From contig SCFE01000051.1 of the NCBI GenBank assembly GCA_004352715.1, positions 2,135,142-2,177,339 on the forward strand: 42,198 bases of DNA, given 5' to 3'. Below are positions 22,466 through 33,106 of this stretch, piece after piece. Below the pieces are notes generated by a model that was not told where the DNA came from, ran no database searches, and was given only the letters and a program-made list of their open reading frames with translations. The position numbers and the translations under genes were made by a program. The first letter of the stretch is position 1. Each line of letters opens with the position of its first letter. The stretch comes from Hofstenia miamia. Its lineage: Eukaryota; Xenacoelomorpha; Acoela.

Positions 22466-23080
22466 ATGTCTACACACCCAGCCAAGAAAAGAATGCGTTA
22501 CGATGCTGCCTTTAAGCTCAATTTGGTCAAATTAGCAATAAAGACGAACAACATGAACGCTGCTAGACTTTATGGGGTCGATGAAAAGCAAGTTCGAGAC
22601 TGGAAAAAGAAACAAGATTCTAAGTTTCCAATGTTTCATCATCAGAGATCGAGAAAAACACTGCAGATGATCGGGAACATGGACGTCTATTTCAACATGG
22701 TTGGCAACAGAACAGTTAATAACAAAGGTGAGAAAACTGTCTGGGTAGACTACTGGCCACGAGAAACAGAGATTTACAGTCTTTTTGGCTTGCCTTGCTG
22801 ATAGAACAAAACTGCCGCCAATTGTCATTTTTTAAAGAAAAACTTTCCCAAAAAAGAGAAGTTCCCCAGCGTCATTGTGCATGTCAAACAGAAAGGATGG
22901 ATGGACGATGAAAGTTGCCTGAAATGGACGACAGATGTCTTGTCAAGACGGCCTGGTGGATTCCTGAAGACAAAGTGTCTTCTTGTATGGGACATGTTCA
23001 AGTCCCATACAGTCGACAGTGTCAAGAAAGCCATCCGCAAAACCAACATCAACATCGCAGTACCCCAGTTAGCCATCCCC
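22466..23080 (+). pseudogene. pogo-like transposase, deleted and frameshifted
   Basis: ATG at 22466 begins STHPAKKRMRYDAAFKLNLV, followed by AARLYGVDEKQVRDWKKKQ. This is a Brinker/CENP-B type helix-turn-helix found at the start of many pogo-like transposases. The frame jumps to NMDVYFNMVGNRTV and NNKGEKTV, where the family normally has an MDETP motif with the first catalytic Asp. ETP and the linker before it are deleted. After a frameshift at about 22740 comes TGHEKQRFTVFLACLAD. A further frame (22877 on) carries KQKGWMDDESCLKW, SRRPGGFLKT and LLVWDMFKSH, with the second Asp. The third acidic residue region is missing; the sequence turns into unrelated Pro-rich codons before 23140. Confidence 0.88.
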
Positions 23081-23280
23081 ACACCCCAGCCGACTGCTCC
23101 AAAACCCAGAGGCAAGCCGCCGGGAGCTAACCCGACCTAGATTGCGCATTACTGGTTACACCTCCTCCGTCTTTTTTACCTGTCTTTCTTTTTGTCTCTT
23201 GTCTTAAGCGGTCAATATGGAGACTATTGTAACTTGTTAACGGTTTAAATTTAATTAATAAACTTAATACTTTACTTACT

Positions 23281-23922
23281 GACTTTAAACGACATAAGGT
23301 CGATGTTGCTTTCTTGCAAGAAACGAAACTTGAGTCCCTACCTGATGACAGTCATTCCCTGTTTAAACACTATAACTATGTTACAACTTTTCAGCCTAGG
23401 GCAGGTCACTCTAAAGGTGGCTTTATTAACTCTTATATCAAACTCTTTAGAAATAGAAGCTGGCCACTTGGACAATAACTAACAAATACTTAGGGACCAC
23501 GATAATAACATGTATATAAACTACTTATATACTACCTTAGTAGATTGGAATATAAAGAAAGTATTAGCAGTGTTAATGATTTTGTCACTAGATATCATCC
23601 ACGGGTTGTCATCATGGGGGAGACTCAAACTTCAACTATCTTGCCAATTCAACCACGACAAATAACATAACGGTTTTGCGCTGGAATCATTTTAAAAAAT
23701 ATTTGCTCAACCCTTTCGCATTAGTTGATTCTGCTCATAACTCATCTTTTTCTTTTAAATGTAACTCTTATCAGTAATGTACAGCTTGTCAGCAGTGTAG
23801 TTCTCGATCTGAATATTTCGGATCACAGGCCTTTGATCACTAAGGTCAAGCTGTTGAAGACACCTGGTTCCGGCATCTGGCGTCTAAGCTCGAACAACCT
23901 GACTCCTGCAATAGGGAAATAA
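23281..23922 (+). pseudogene. LINE apurinic-type endonuclease domain, broken
   Basis: It starts FKRHKVDVAFLQETKLESLP, the QET motif with the catalytic Glu of LINE endonucleases. Then TTFQPRAGHSKGGF follows. After a frameshift comes INDFVTRYHPRVVIMG, the site of the usual GDFN motif, here disrupted (GETQT). Near 23790-23850 comes SSVVLDLNISDHRPLITKV, with the conserved SDH. Several stops lie between these parts. Confidence 0.82.
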
Positions 23923-23943
23923 TAACCATACTATCTAATAATT

Positions 23944-25724
23944 TTGTGCATTATAACAGACAACATACAGCAGGATTTGACCCATACTAAGGAACAAATA
24001 CGTAATATACTAATTCATAAGCAGAGCTTGTTAGCCACTGACCATCGTAGGACCCTTAATAAATTGCATAACTACTTGCAACTGATCCGAGACAATCCAA
24101 AAATTGAATTCTACTGTTCTATAGAGGCGACCATCATCTCTCAAATCAACGCTGAATATCAATGCCTAGCTGATATTCAGGTTGAATACATCAAGAACAT
24201 AAATTACGAGATCAATGAGGGCAACCCTCGCCGAATTAAAAGTTTCAAGAACGGCTTAGCGAAAACCAACATTGCCGCCCTCATCGACACAGACAGTAAC
24301 TTGTCTTATAAGACCGAAGATAAATTAAAAATTTCCCACAGCCACTTCGCCCATACATACGTCTATGAGGAAACCCGACCCGTTACAAGATTAGACGCCA
24401 CCGCCATCAGTCAAGAGGACTTCTCTCTTTTGAACCAACACCTGGGGGAGGGAGACATCCTTGATGCGATTTCTAACTTGAAGAGTTCTCCAGGATTGGA
24501 CGGGATTAATTCAAACTTTTATAAACGCTATAGTAAATTAGTTGTTAAGCCTTTCTTACTTTTAATCAACAGTGTTCTCTCGAAGGGCTCTATACACGAT
24601 AACATATCAGATGCAATTATTAAACTCATCCCTATACAGGGAAAAGGTTTAACTCACATCTCCTCTTGGAGACCAATCTCTATGCTCAATATGGACCGGA
24701 TGCATAAAAGGTCGAAAAGGTTATATGAATATACAAACAGCTAGGGACGTAATAGAAGTCGCGAAAATTACTAAGAAAGACTTTGGTCTTATCGCGTTAG
24801 ATCTGAGCAGGGCATACGACCGCCTCAGCCACGAATACCTTTTTAAGGTATTAGAAATTATGAACTTTCCGCCTCTTAAAATAAAACCCCTCGTATAATA
24901 ACCGTTCATATATCTCAATAAATGGTTACCTAACCAATGCTATCCAGCTAGGTCAGGGTGTACGACAGGGTTACCCCTTGTCTTGCATCCTATTCAACAT
25001 TGCGATCGAACCTCTATTGAATGAGATCCGCAACAACAACAACAACATCAAAGGCTTACGCCTTCAAGTAGGGCCGCGCGGGTATCTGTGTAAAACCCTG
25101 GTTTTTGCTGACGAAGTAACACTCATGATCACTTCTCAGGAAAGTATTGAGCATATTCTCTCAACTTTAAATAAGTATAGGGCAGTGTCAAATGAACAAG
25201 TGAATACATCTAAGTCCTTCTTTACTGGTCATAATCGTGCCCAATACTGGAGAACTCCTTTTGTTGGTAACCATCAGGTTGTCAACATACTTGGTGTGCG
25301 GCTGAATACAAATAATAATAATATTATTGATTACGATAGGTTCCTGTTAGACAACACCCAGTGCCTTAGCTTTGTCGGAAGTCGCAAGATTTCCTTTTAT
25401 GGCAAGGCTAAGGCACTCAACGCAACTTCTGTACGGGGACTTCCAGGAAGGGTGATTCGTCTCCCTAACCTGGAAGCCATACAGCTCTGGTCGCAGACGC
25501 GCCTGCTGGGTGACATCGCCGCTCTTGAGCAGCCTCACACGGTCAAGTTTTCCTCTAGCCGAATACTCCTACATAATAATAAATATTCTACGACAGAAAC
25601 TTGCTTTCAGACATTTATATATCGTATTTTCTTAGGGACTCCTCGCCCTTTTTCGCCCGCCTTCTGCGCAAGCTTAAGGATATCCGGTTTCAAATTAGCC
25701 CCATACACACAAACGTTAATATAA
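23944..25724 (+). pseudogene. LINE reverse transcriptase, frameshifted, YADD changed to FADE
   Basis: Three frames. Frame one (23944-24692) ends in NLKSSPGLDGINSNFYKRYS and SWRPISMLN, RT blocks before the palm. Frame two (about 24720-24870) has KDFGLIALDLSRAYDRLSHE, motif A with its catalytic Asp. Frame three (about 24897-25724) has GQGVRQGYPLSCILFNIAIE, motif B, then LVFADEVTLMI at about 25101-25124. The second Asp of the usual FADD has become Glu (GAA at 25113-25115). The block pattern with WRPISMLN is L1/Tx1-like. Later text (SFVGSRKISFYGKAKALNA) is the connection region, then degraded sequence. Confidence 0.88.
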
Positions 25725-26101
25725 GGCCACGACTTGCGTTGCGTCTATGCAATTATTTCAACCAACAAATCGCATATGATAAGTCCAAGCCAAACGCTAT
25801 TTTTATTAACAACTTCATTATACAAAAGCAAGGCCGTATCCTGCAATTGCACCTTCGAATGTCCCGTCCGCTTACCCCATAGTTTTCGAGACGTCAATAA
25901 GCACAATATTTCGTCAGTAATTAGATACTGTATTGAGTCAATCACGTCTCCTAAGGCATCTTAAGCACCAGTTAGGACACCTCTCATCAAGGTGTTTTTG
26001 TGCAAAGTTATATTTGTAAAATTTTATAAGCCTTTTTGTGTGTTTTAGTTGCAAGCTGTAAATTCATATTTTTGTTCTTGTAAACATGTTTACTAAATAA
26101 A

Positions 26102-26700
26102 GCCGGTATTGACTGTGGTAATGACTTGGAAAATATGGATTAACGATGCACCCGGACAATAAGCCTAAAATTTTAGGCAATATTTTGGGCCCGGAAAATC
26201 GGCTTAATCGCCGGAAGGTACGGAAAATTGCTTAACCTGCGAACTATTTGCTTGTGTAGAAGCTCAATTTTCTGAAATTTGTCATTTCCTTTTACCTTTT
26301 CACTTGGAAATACTTCTTAATTTCCCACTACTGGCATTCCCAATTGATATTTTTCAATTCAGGATATTAAATAATTGTCTAAATATTTTTGGAAATTGAT
26401 TGGGATGTTTTTCTTAAATTGCCGGCACCTTTTCACGATTGATAGTAATGTCTTATATCTGTATTTGTTGTTGATTGGTGACAGTGTATTTTATCATTAT
26501 TTTTCAATATTCGTTCTTGCTCTTATTTCATTCACCAGGTTTTGACATAAAGGTCGGCAATTTTCAATTTTCTTAATTTCCTGCTTGCCCCTAAACTGAT
26601 CTACATTGCAAAAACACGGGTGTTATATAAACATTTGTTTTGTTGCCATTGGTGTGTAATTAATTGTAAATTTCAAAGATTGTTCAATACTCAGGTTCCC
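26102..26700. other. Spacer without a gene
   Basis: AT-rich sequence with several short TTTTCAATTT runs. No open frame, repeat or RNA gene is seen. Confidence 0.4.
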
Positions 26701-26708
26701 TAACTATT

Positions 26709-28345
26709 TGGCGCTATGTACGCTAGTTTTGTAGGATAAGCATACATAGCGCCAATTTCAATATACATTGAGCCAATCGCTTAATCACACATTCAAATCT
26801 TGCAATTTTGATGCAGTATTTTAAAGGAGTATTTTCTAAGTAAGCAGATTATATTCGATTTTTGTCTGTGAGTTGTTGCTACAGCACAAATCTTTAACTA
26901 ATGTTTATTTACTATCGTATTATCGCACAAACATCGGCCAGAGAGATGTACATGAATGTCAGCAATGCTTACTGAGATTTAAAAATAAGCAAAGACATTC
27001 AAAAGACCACACTGTACGTCGAGCTTATAGATCTTTAGTAGAGAAAGATTTGCACTCAACTGCTCTAAGCAACATGTTAAATTCCAGTGCATCTAATGAG
27101 TATCATAAATACATGGATGGCTTTAATAAACAAAAGGAGAATATTTTAAAAATGGGTTGTTCTTCTCAATTGAATATCAAGCGGTACTTGTCTCACCACC
27201 ACAATTTGCTAAAACAAGTATGCTACCAAACAAAATGCTTTGAGGAACCTGAGAACTTAGTTGTCTGCGGGCATGATATCTAAAAAATTAGAATAATTGT
27301 GCAGCCACTATGCTGCACGTGCTCACATTTATATCATCATTTGTTGAGTATGTAGACCAATTTCATCCTGATGTAGGAATAAATGCAAAAGTATGTGAAA
27401 ACACAATTACGATGATCGGAATTTTTTTCATAAAACAATAAAAAAAGAAAAACGCATTAAAAAACTGAAATGTTTAAGAAAGTGCCGAGCACAGCAGTTG
27501 CTAAATCTGTCATTGCAAAATTAAAACGCGAATATTTAAAATTTTAGCAGCAAAAGCCTTAAATTTGTTATTTTAATTGCAAGATTAAACACGAGATGAC
27601 CTGGGCCTATTCTTAGATTACTATCAGAACAACTATTGGAATTAAAGGAAGGAAGAATAGTAGAGTGCAATGAACACAAAACGAGGCATTTTTACACAGT
27701 ACGGATAAAAGTCAAAGAAGATTAATATTCTTTGTTGATTAAACTACAGGAGCAATATGAAAAAGAATTTAGTCAAAAGTCGAAATATATTTGTCCTTCA
27801 GTAAAAAATCGCAATTTTGAAATTCTTAAATGAAGTAGTGTGGGCACTTGCGCCTAATTTAAAGTAGTACTTCAATGCCTATTCCATCCGAAAGATGTGG
27901 GGAACACATATTAAGCAAACAAATGTATCTTCCGAGCTAAAAATGCACATTAACAAAGACAATTTTTCTAGAATTGCGGAATAATAATGAAATGTTCTAA
28001 TCAATGAAGAACCGATGACAGAAGTTGAGGAAAATGAAGAAGAGGCGGAAGACATTGTATATTAAAATTTATTCTGCTTGTAAATTTCTGTAATCCCATT
28101 TTATTATCTAGTCAAATACGCCCAAAATATAAATTTACCTTTCTAAAATAGTTGTTTAATTAAATTATATATATTGAAAGTATGATAGATGCTGGTACCT
28201 AATAAGTTAACAAAATAAAACAACAGTATCTAGTACAATTTAAAAAAATCACTATTAATTATTAAGGAATACATAGCGCCAATATTATTTGTCTTTGATA
28301 TACATAGCATTCATATCATTCACATAGGAATACATAGGGTCAATA
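26709..28345 (+). mobile_element. Candidate DNA transposon with repeated ATACATAGCGCCAAT motif at both ends
   Basis: The left end has a hairpin: TTGGCGCTATGTA (26709-26721) faces TACATAGCGCCAA about 25 bp later, and a variant ATACATTGAGCCAAT follows. The right end has the motif at about 28269-28283, 28299-28313 and 28331-28345 (ATACATAGGGTCAAT). Subterminal clusters of a short motif around a coding region are usual for several DNA transposon groups that bind their transposase there. I could not fix exact termini or a target duplication. Confidence 0.45.
26873..27283 (+). pseudogene. Unknown protein inside the motif-bounded segment
   Basis: 136 open codons. A possible zinc ligand set lies early (HECQQCLLRFKNKQRHSKDH), then RRAYRSLVEKDLHSTALSNM, then QLNIKRYLSHHHNLLKQVCY and a Cys-rich tail. 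The true start could be upstream of the first ATG. Downstream, about 27480-28065, broken frames in the same strand still look coding (CNEHKTRHFYTVRIKVKED, then KMWGTHIKQTNVSSELKMHI). So a longer gene, or several, once filled the segment. Not recognised. A transposase is a guess from position only. Confidence 0.4.
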
Positions 28346-28346
28346 C

Positions 28347-28374
28347 TACTATTATTATTATTAATAATAATAAT
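28347..28374. repeat. AT-rich palindrome
   Basis: (ATT)n followed directly by (AAT)n forms a perfect cruciform-capable palindrome next to the right motif cluster. Confidence 0.7.
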
Positions 28375-28628
28375 TGGAGGAAATTGTAGCAGCAAATTTA
28401 AGTTATTTTAATTTTTTCAATTTTTCTATATGTAAATATTTTAACTTTTTAACTTGTTTATTTTATATGTCTGTATTTTAGTATGGGCTGTTCAATTTTT
28501 GTAAATATGTGTATGTATATATGCCTGTAAATATTGTACATATATATTTTTTTCCAATTTGTAAGCATGTGCAGCAAATGTACTGGCATTACATAAACAA
28601 AAATAAAGCTATTGAAGACTTATTATTA

Positions 28629-29669
28629 TCCTAAACAGCGCAATGTACTATGGGATTTCTACATAGCACGGTTAAGGCTAATTTTTGACAGCGGGATGTA
28701 TTTTGCCCATAGTACAGTCTTGTTTGTAAAAAAACATTATAAGATTACGCGATCACATTAATCAGCATGAAAATTTACGAAAGTATCGAAAATTTATTCT
28801 GGCTTTTTATAGAACCTTTAAAAAGTATGTAGAGGATTTTCAGATATGTTAGAAACTCTATGGATATTCAAGATATCACTTTCGGACCAGTTTCATTCGT
28901 TTTTAAAGAATATTGAAGATATAGCTTTTGGAGTACTTTCATTCATTTTTAAATCAAAATTTGATCTAGAAAAGTAATAATATAATCATTTTAGATAAGG
29001 ACTACTGCCTTTTCAAATTAGGACTTCTTCAAAACAAGCCCAGGCTCAAGTAGGGCGACTCTACCAAGAAATGCTACATTGCTCTATCAATATTGAAGAT
29101 ATTGCTTTCGGACCAATTTTATTCGTTTGCAATCCAAAAACTAGATCTAGTACTGAAATAATATGGTAATATTGCTAAAGCCTACTGCGGTTTTTTAGGC
29201 TAGGACTTCTTTGAAAGAGTAGAAAACTGAAATAGGGTCGCTATGCTAATAAGAAATGCTGCAGTGCTCGTCGAATATTTAAGATATCGCTTTGGCACCA
29301 CTTTCATTCATTTTTAATTCAAAATTTACGTATAAGTTAATAATATAATACTATTTGATATGGACTACATCTTTTGTAAGCCAATACTTTTTTGAAACAA
29401 AGGATCATAGAAATGGGTACGATTTATTAAGAAAGGCTGCACACTTATTAAAGTAGGGTAAGAAAAGTTGTGAATTTGTAAAACTACGGCATGCATGATA
29501 AATGAATACTAAATTTATAAACAAAACAGACGAATTTTACACTTATATATCACTAAAAAAATTTTAAAAATCATACTGTCATAATTTATACATCCAACTG
29601 TTGAAGCTAACACAAAATACATCACGCTGTTGAGGAAATTCAAAATCTACACATTGCGCGGTTAAGGAT
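28629..29669. mobile_element. Candidate non-autonomous element with TIRs and internal tandem repeat
   Basis: The left end ATCCTAAACAGCGCAATGT (28629-28647) is the inverted match of ACATTGCGCGGTTAAGGAT (29651-29669), with three mismatches. TTATTATTA lies outside both ends. Inside the left end a second related motif (TACATAGCACGGTTAAGG, about 28659) recurs. The core is the tandem repeat at 28864-29455. No coding capacity is seen. The motif family resembles the one at 26709-28345, so the two elements may be related. Confidence 0.5.
28864..29455. repeat. Degenerate tandem repeat, about 180-bp unit
   Basis: Units begin TATTGAAGATAT at 28911, 29091 and (as TATTTAAGATAT) 29276, with a partial unit from 28864. 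Shared landmarks per unit: GATAT-GCTTT-GGA, TTCATTC or TTTATTCG, GGACTAC or GCCTACTGC, AGGACTTCTT and AAGAAATGCT. The copies are clearly diverged (roughly a quarter of sites by eye), so the array is old. The first period is exactly 180. Confidence 0.75.
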
Positions 29670-29671
29670 GC

Positions 29672-29696
29672 TTATTATTATTATTATTATTATTAT
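29672..29696. repeat. (TTA)n microsatellite
   Basis: About eight trinucleotide units directly outside the right inverted repeat of the preceding candidate element. Confidence 0.85.
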
Positions 29697-29809
29697 ATAT
29701 CAGTTATGTCTGCTCTCGTCGAGAACGGTCGGGTCTTGTGTGCGCTCTCAGATGCAATTCGCAGTGATTTGTTAGGCGGCGTAACGTCCCTCGATGGGGG
29801 CAATTAACT

Positions 29810-30030
29810 TCATTGAGCGTATTTGCTAATTGCACGCACGGCGCTGGTTGGCCAAGTCTACTTAAGAAGGATTAACTGAAACCGCCGGTTGGAATGTATT
29901 AGCTAATTCAAACTCGCGTAGCCGGTTGGCCAACTATATTTGTTAATGTACACTCGTAAAAATAGTGCCAGTGGATTTCATTTGCTAATTCAACGCTAGT
30001 GGCCAACCGACCAACAATATAGTCGTACTC
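29810..30030. repeat. Three diverged copies of a ~80-bp motif
   Basis: TTTGCTAATT or TAGCTAATT followed after about 20 bp by GGTTGGCCAA occurs at about 29820, 29902 and 29978. In the last copy the second part is inverted (GGCCAACCGACCAAC). The local GC content is higher than in the neighbours. Confidence 0.5.
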
Positions 30031-30245
30031 AAACTTTCCGAATTGAATTCGAGTTACTCGGACCGAGTTCAAATATTTAGGATTCAGGCTCGAATATTTT
30101 TTTGAACAATAGGACTATTCCGAATTCGTCAACATCTTTTCAAATTTCGTAGTTTTTTATCGCTAAACATTATTTGCAGTTGATAAAGCAAGTGAAATTT
30201 TAAAATAATTTAATTTTTCAAGGGACTTTCATTCGAGTCTGAGTA

Positions 30246-31010
30246 CAGTGTGCCCACTTAAAAACGGTACTTTTTGAAAGAAAAAACTAAGAATCATATA
30301 CCTATTAATATTTATCAAAACATTAATGAACACATTTATTAACACATGAAAGTCATTGAAAATATTCGAAGTGGCCTCCATTGTCCTCTACGCACTTTCG
30401 AAGACGTGGTATCCAACCTTCCACAGCTCTGCGGATGATATCCATGGGGATAGAATTCCATGCTTCAGGCAGACACTCTAATTTCATTTAAGGAATTGAT
30501 GCTGCTACGTTTGGACTGCAATTCAGCGAGAAGTAAGCCCCACACACAATAATCTAACACATTCAGATCGGGACTTTTTGCTGGCCATTGATGAGGTTGA
30601 ATGAAGTCTGTTGTGTTCGTCTGCAACCATGCAACAGTGTCCTTGCCGGTGTGTGCCTTGGCACCGTCTTGCTGCCACGTCCATTCCTGTCCATTCATTA
30701 CTGCCTCAATATCAACATGGCAGGGCACATCTCATCTCTATAAATATGCTGATTCACTGTTTTCTTTTTCCTTTTATAGCGAGGAATGTCATCCTGTCCG
30801 GGAGCAAAACCCTCTATGAATCGTAATTCTGTCTTACCATGGTATGATACTGAACCATAACACATGAGTGACGGCTGCTGTTTATCACATTTCACTAAAA
30901 GATCTTCCTGAGGTATGTCTGTTTTCAATTTTACCTCGTTGTAAATTTTTGACATGCTGTCGCTGCAAAATCTGTATGGCAAAAAGTACCGTTTTTAAAT
31001 GGGCACCTTG
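30246..31010 (-). mobile_element. mariner-superfamily element, DD37D type, internally deleted
   Basis: The left end CAGTGTGCCCACTTAAAAAC and the inverted right end match over 31 bp with three mismatches (both run on to GGTACTTTTTG). TA flanks both sides (30244-30245 and 31011-31012). The 765-bp size is well below an autonomous element. Confidence 0.9.
30465..30982 (-). pseudogene. DD37D mariner-type transposase fragments
   Basis: Two minus-strand frames. Upstream (to 30698): LMCYGSVSYHGKTELRFIEG and TVNQHIYRDEM. Downstream (30728-30465): EWTWQQDGAKAHTGKDTVAW, then WPAKSPDLNVLDYCVWG. From the Asp of QQD to the Asp of LDY there are 37 residues, the spacing of maT-type mariners. The first catalytic Asp region is absent and the frame shifts at about 30715, so no active enzyme can be made. 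Confidence 0.88.
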
Positions 31011-31421
31011 TATTAATGACTTCTTTTCAGAGTTTTTTGATCAAGTTTTGCGAATTCATGCGAGTTGGAGAAAATCATGATTATTGTAATACATCTGCTG
31101 AAAATAATCGAAATGGAACTTGTAAAAGACAATTAATTGCATTTTTTAATTCCAACGCTTAATTTTTTTTATTTTTTATTTTAAACATTACTTCAAAATT
31201 TTATGAACGTAAAATATAAATATATAAAATATAATGCAATGATTCAGCTAGTGTACTTAGTATACTGTTTTATTGGTTTTACGAAAATTTTAAATGTCTG
31301 TTACCAATTGAAAATACAGGCAAGCATACAAAGACTCGTGAAGTTTACAATTATAATTTCGACTAAATCAGTTGGAATGGTTGGCGCGAGCGTCGTAAGC
31401 AAATAAAATTTAAGGTTCAGC
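31011..31421. other. Spacer without a gene
   Basis: AT-rich sequence. The plus-strand frame at 31203-31406 is open but has no supporting feature. Confidence 0.4.
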
Positions 31422-31724
31422 TAATCCCGTCGGACACTGCCGTTAAGGTAAGCTTAACTTAACGGTTAAACTAAATTTGGGGTAATTCTGTTACCCCAAG
31501 AACAACTAGGGTAGGATTTTTAACGCAAATCGATTATGAAACATCTGATTTATTGTGACTTTTTCACATTTTTAAAGTACTTCTTGTCTGCAAATTATGG
31601 AAGCTAGCTTAATTTTACTTATTAAGATTCTTCAAAAACATCATTAGGCTAAATCCACTTTAAACTTTTGTTTTAGGATGGTTGCTTGTAATTAAAATTA
31701 GTGCTATACTTGAAACACCCTAAT

Positions 31725-32106
31725 GCTATGCATTCATGTACATTTAAATAAATATATATTTAATTTGAAGCAAAAAATACATGTATATTGTCACTATTAA
31801 ATTCATTTTTTAGTTTTTAAATGCTAAGTTTTTATAAATTTTTAGTTGTTATGCCAACAAGGCAGGCTGCGGAAAGAGCTATTGCAAATTTAATTCTGCA
31901 GGAATTTCAATTTGAAGCAGATGAAGATCTAGAAGATCTAGAGAACATTGAGGATTCCAATGAAGAATTACATATAGATATTTCTGAATTTGCAGAAAAC
32001 AATGATGAAACAGTGAGCGACCTAAAAGTAAACAATTTAGTGAATCTTGAAAAATCTACAAGTGATGAAGACGACGCAGTGCAATCTGCTCCATCTGGCA
32101 GAATTT
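31725..32106. repeat. 382-bp duplicated block, copy 1
   Basis: It is repeated at 32691-33072 without any difference I can see. The second copy is bounded on one side by the single N at 32690 and on the other by the gap at 33073, so it looks like an overlapping contig end rather than a genomic repeat. Confidence 0.85.
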
Positions 32107-32200
32107 AGACTTCAATTCCTGATAAAAAAAATAATTCAATTGGCAGCGAACCATCTCAAAACATCATTCGCACTAAACCTGGTACTCTTTGGTGTGGTGA
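31848..32200 (+). pseudogene. piggyBac-like transposase N-terminal part, with stop
   Basis: Begins in an acidic stretch (MPTRQAAERAIANLILQEFQ, then EADEDLEDLENIEDSNEELH) usual for piggyBac N-termini. It reaches SAPSGRI and a TAG at 32106-32108, and continues in the same frame with TSIPDKKNNSIGSEPSQNII and RTKPG. PiggyBac proteins have a G-x-x-W-x-x-x-P then N-I-V/I-R-x-x-P-G motif here. The TAG stands where Trp (TGG) would be. The catalytic domain is absent. An alternative reading is a Harbinger accessory protein; the NIIRTKPG motif favours piggyBac. Confidence 0.5.
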
Positions 32201-32398
32201 AAATCAATTCAAATATGAATTTTTTCAAAATTTCTGTATTAATTCATCCCCTCGCTAAAGAGGTTATTTATATAAATAGGCTTTGAGAAACCGTAATAGG
32301 GTTAAGATTGACGTGATCTTGAAATATTTCACATAACAATACAATTATACAATAAAGCATTATAAATAAGGGTTTCTTTCACCAAGCACTACATTACA

Positions 32399-32546
32399 AT
32401 GCGATTAGTCGAGAAAAACGTGAAATTAATTGAAGCTGTACATGCAAGACCCATTTTATACAATTCTAAGCTGTAATCATTCAACGACAAGAATAAGAAG
32501 AATGCAGCTTGGGACGAAGTAGTTGAAAAAGCAGGTTTTATTCAAG
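32399..32546 (+). pseudogene. MADF (Myb/SANT-like) DNA-binding exon, one stop
   Basis: ATG at 32399, then EKNVKLIEAVHARPILYNSK, a TAA, then FNDKNKKNAAWDEVVEKAGF, ending at a GTATGT donor (32547). The pattern L-I-x-x-V, P-x-L-Y/W, acidic-basic loop, A-A-W-x-x-V is the MADF domain. PIF/Harbinger elements usually carry such a second gene that helps the transposase bind the ends, which fits the surrounding TIRs. The single stop shows decay. Confidence 0.75.
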
Positions 32547-32690
32547 GTATGTAAATAAATAGTAAATCTTAAAAATATATATGTACTTGCAATTTATTGC
32601 AGCTGCTTGAAATTTGCGTTCCATTTTATGAAATATTGAAAAACAGCTTACTAATCCATTAAAACAATATTGTTATCCTATTGAACAAGN

Positions 32691-33072
32691 GCTATGCATT
32701 CATGTACATTTAAATAAATATATATTTAATTTGAAGCAAAAAATACATGTATATTGTCACTATTAAATTCATTTTTTAGTTTTTAAATGCTAAGTTTTTA
32801 TAAATTTTTAGTTGTTATGCCAACAAGGCAGGCTGCGGAAAGAGCTATTGCAAATTTAATTCTGCAGGAATTTCAATTTGAAGCAGATGAAGATCTAGAA
32901 GATCTAGAGAACATTGAGGATTCCAATGAAGAATTACATATAGATATTTCTGAATTTGCAGAAAACAATGATGAAACAGTGAGCGACCTAAAAGTAAACA
33001 ATTTAGTGAATCTTGAAAAATCTACAAGTGATGAAGACGACGCAGTGCAATCTGCTCCATCTGGCAGAATTT
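32691..33072. repeat. 382-bp duplicated block, copy 2
   Basis: Partner of 31725-32106, cut short by the 34-N gap. Confidence 0.85.
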
Positions 33073-33106
33073 NNNNNNNNNNNNNNNNNNNNNNNNNNNN
33101 NNNNNN
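33073..33106. other. Assembly gap (34 N)
   Basis: A run of N inside the Harbinger-like element. Confidence 0.99.

Larger units (their letters stand above)
23270..26101 (+). mobile_element. L1/Tx1-like LINE, degraded
   Basis: Endonuclease pieces are followed by reverse transcriptase pieces in the standard order, and the element ends near an AATAAA (26096-26101). Frameshifts and stops break the single long frame into at least five parts. The 5' start is unclear because the Pro-rich stretch at 23060-23140 has no partner to compare with. No ORF1 was recognised. Confidence 0.85.

Noticed and set aside
22825-23115. Minus-strand frame over the pogo remnant
   Set aside because: Antisense to recognisable transposase motifs (GWMDDE, LLVWDMF).
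28864-29455. CRISPR-like array
   Set aside because: The units are 180-bp diverged tandem repeats without short repeats and unique spacers, in an animal genome.
30601-30826. Two plus-strand frames of about 70 codons
   Set aside because: They lie antisense to the clear transposase fragments on the minus strand.
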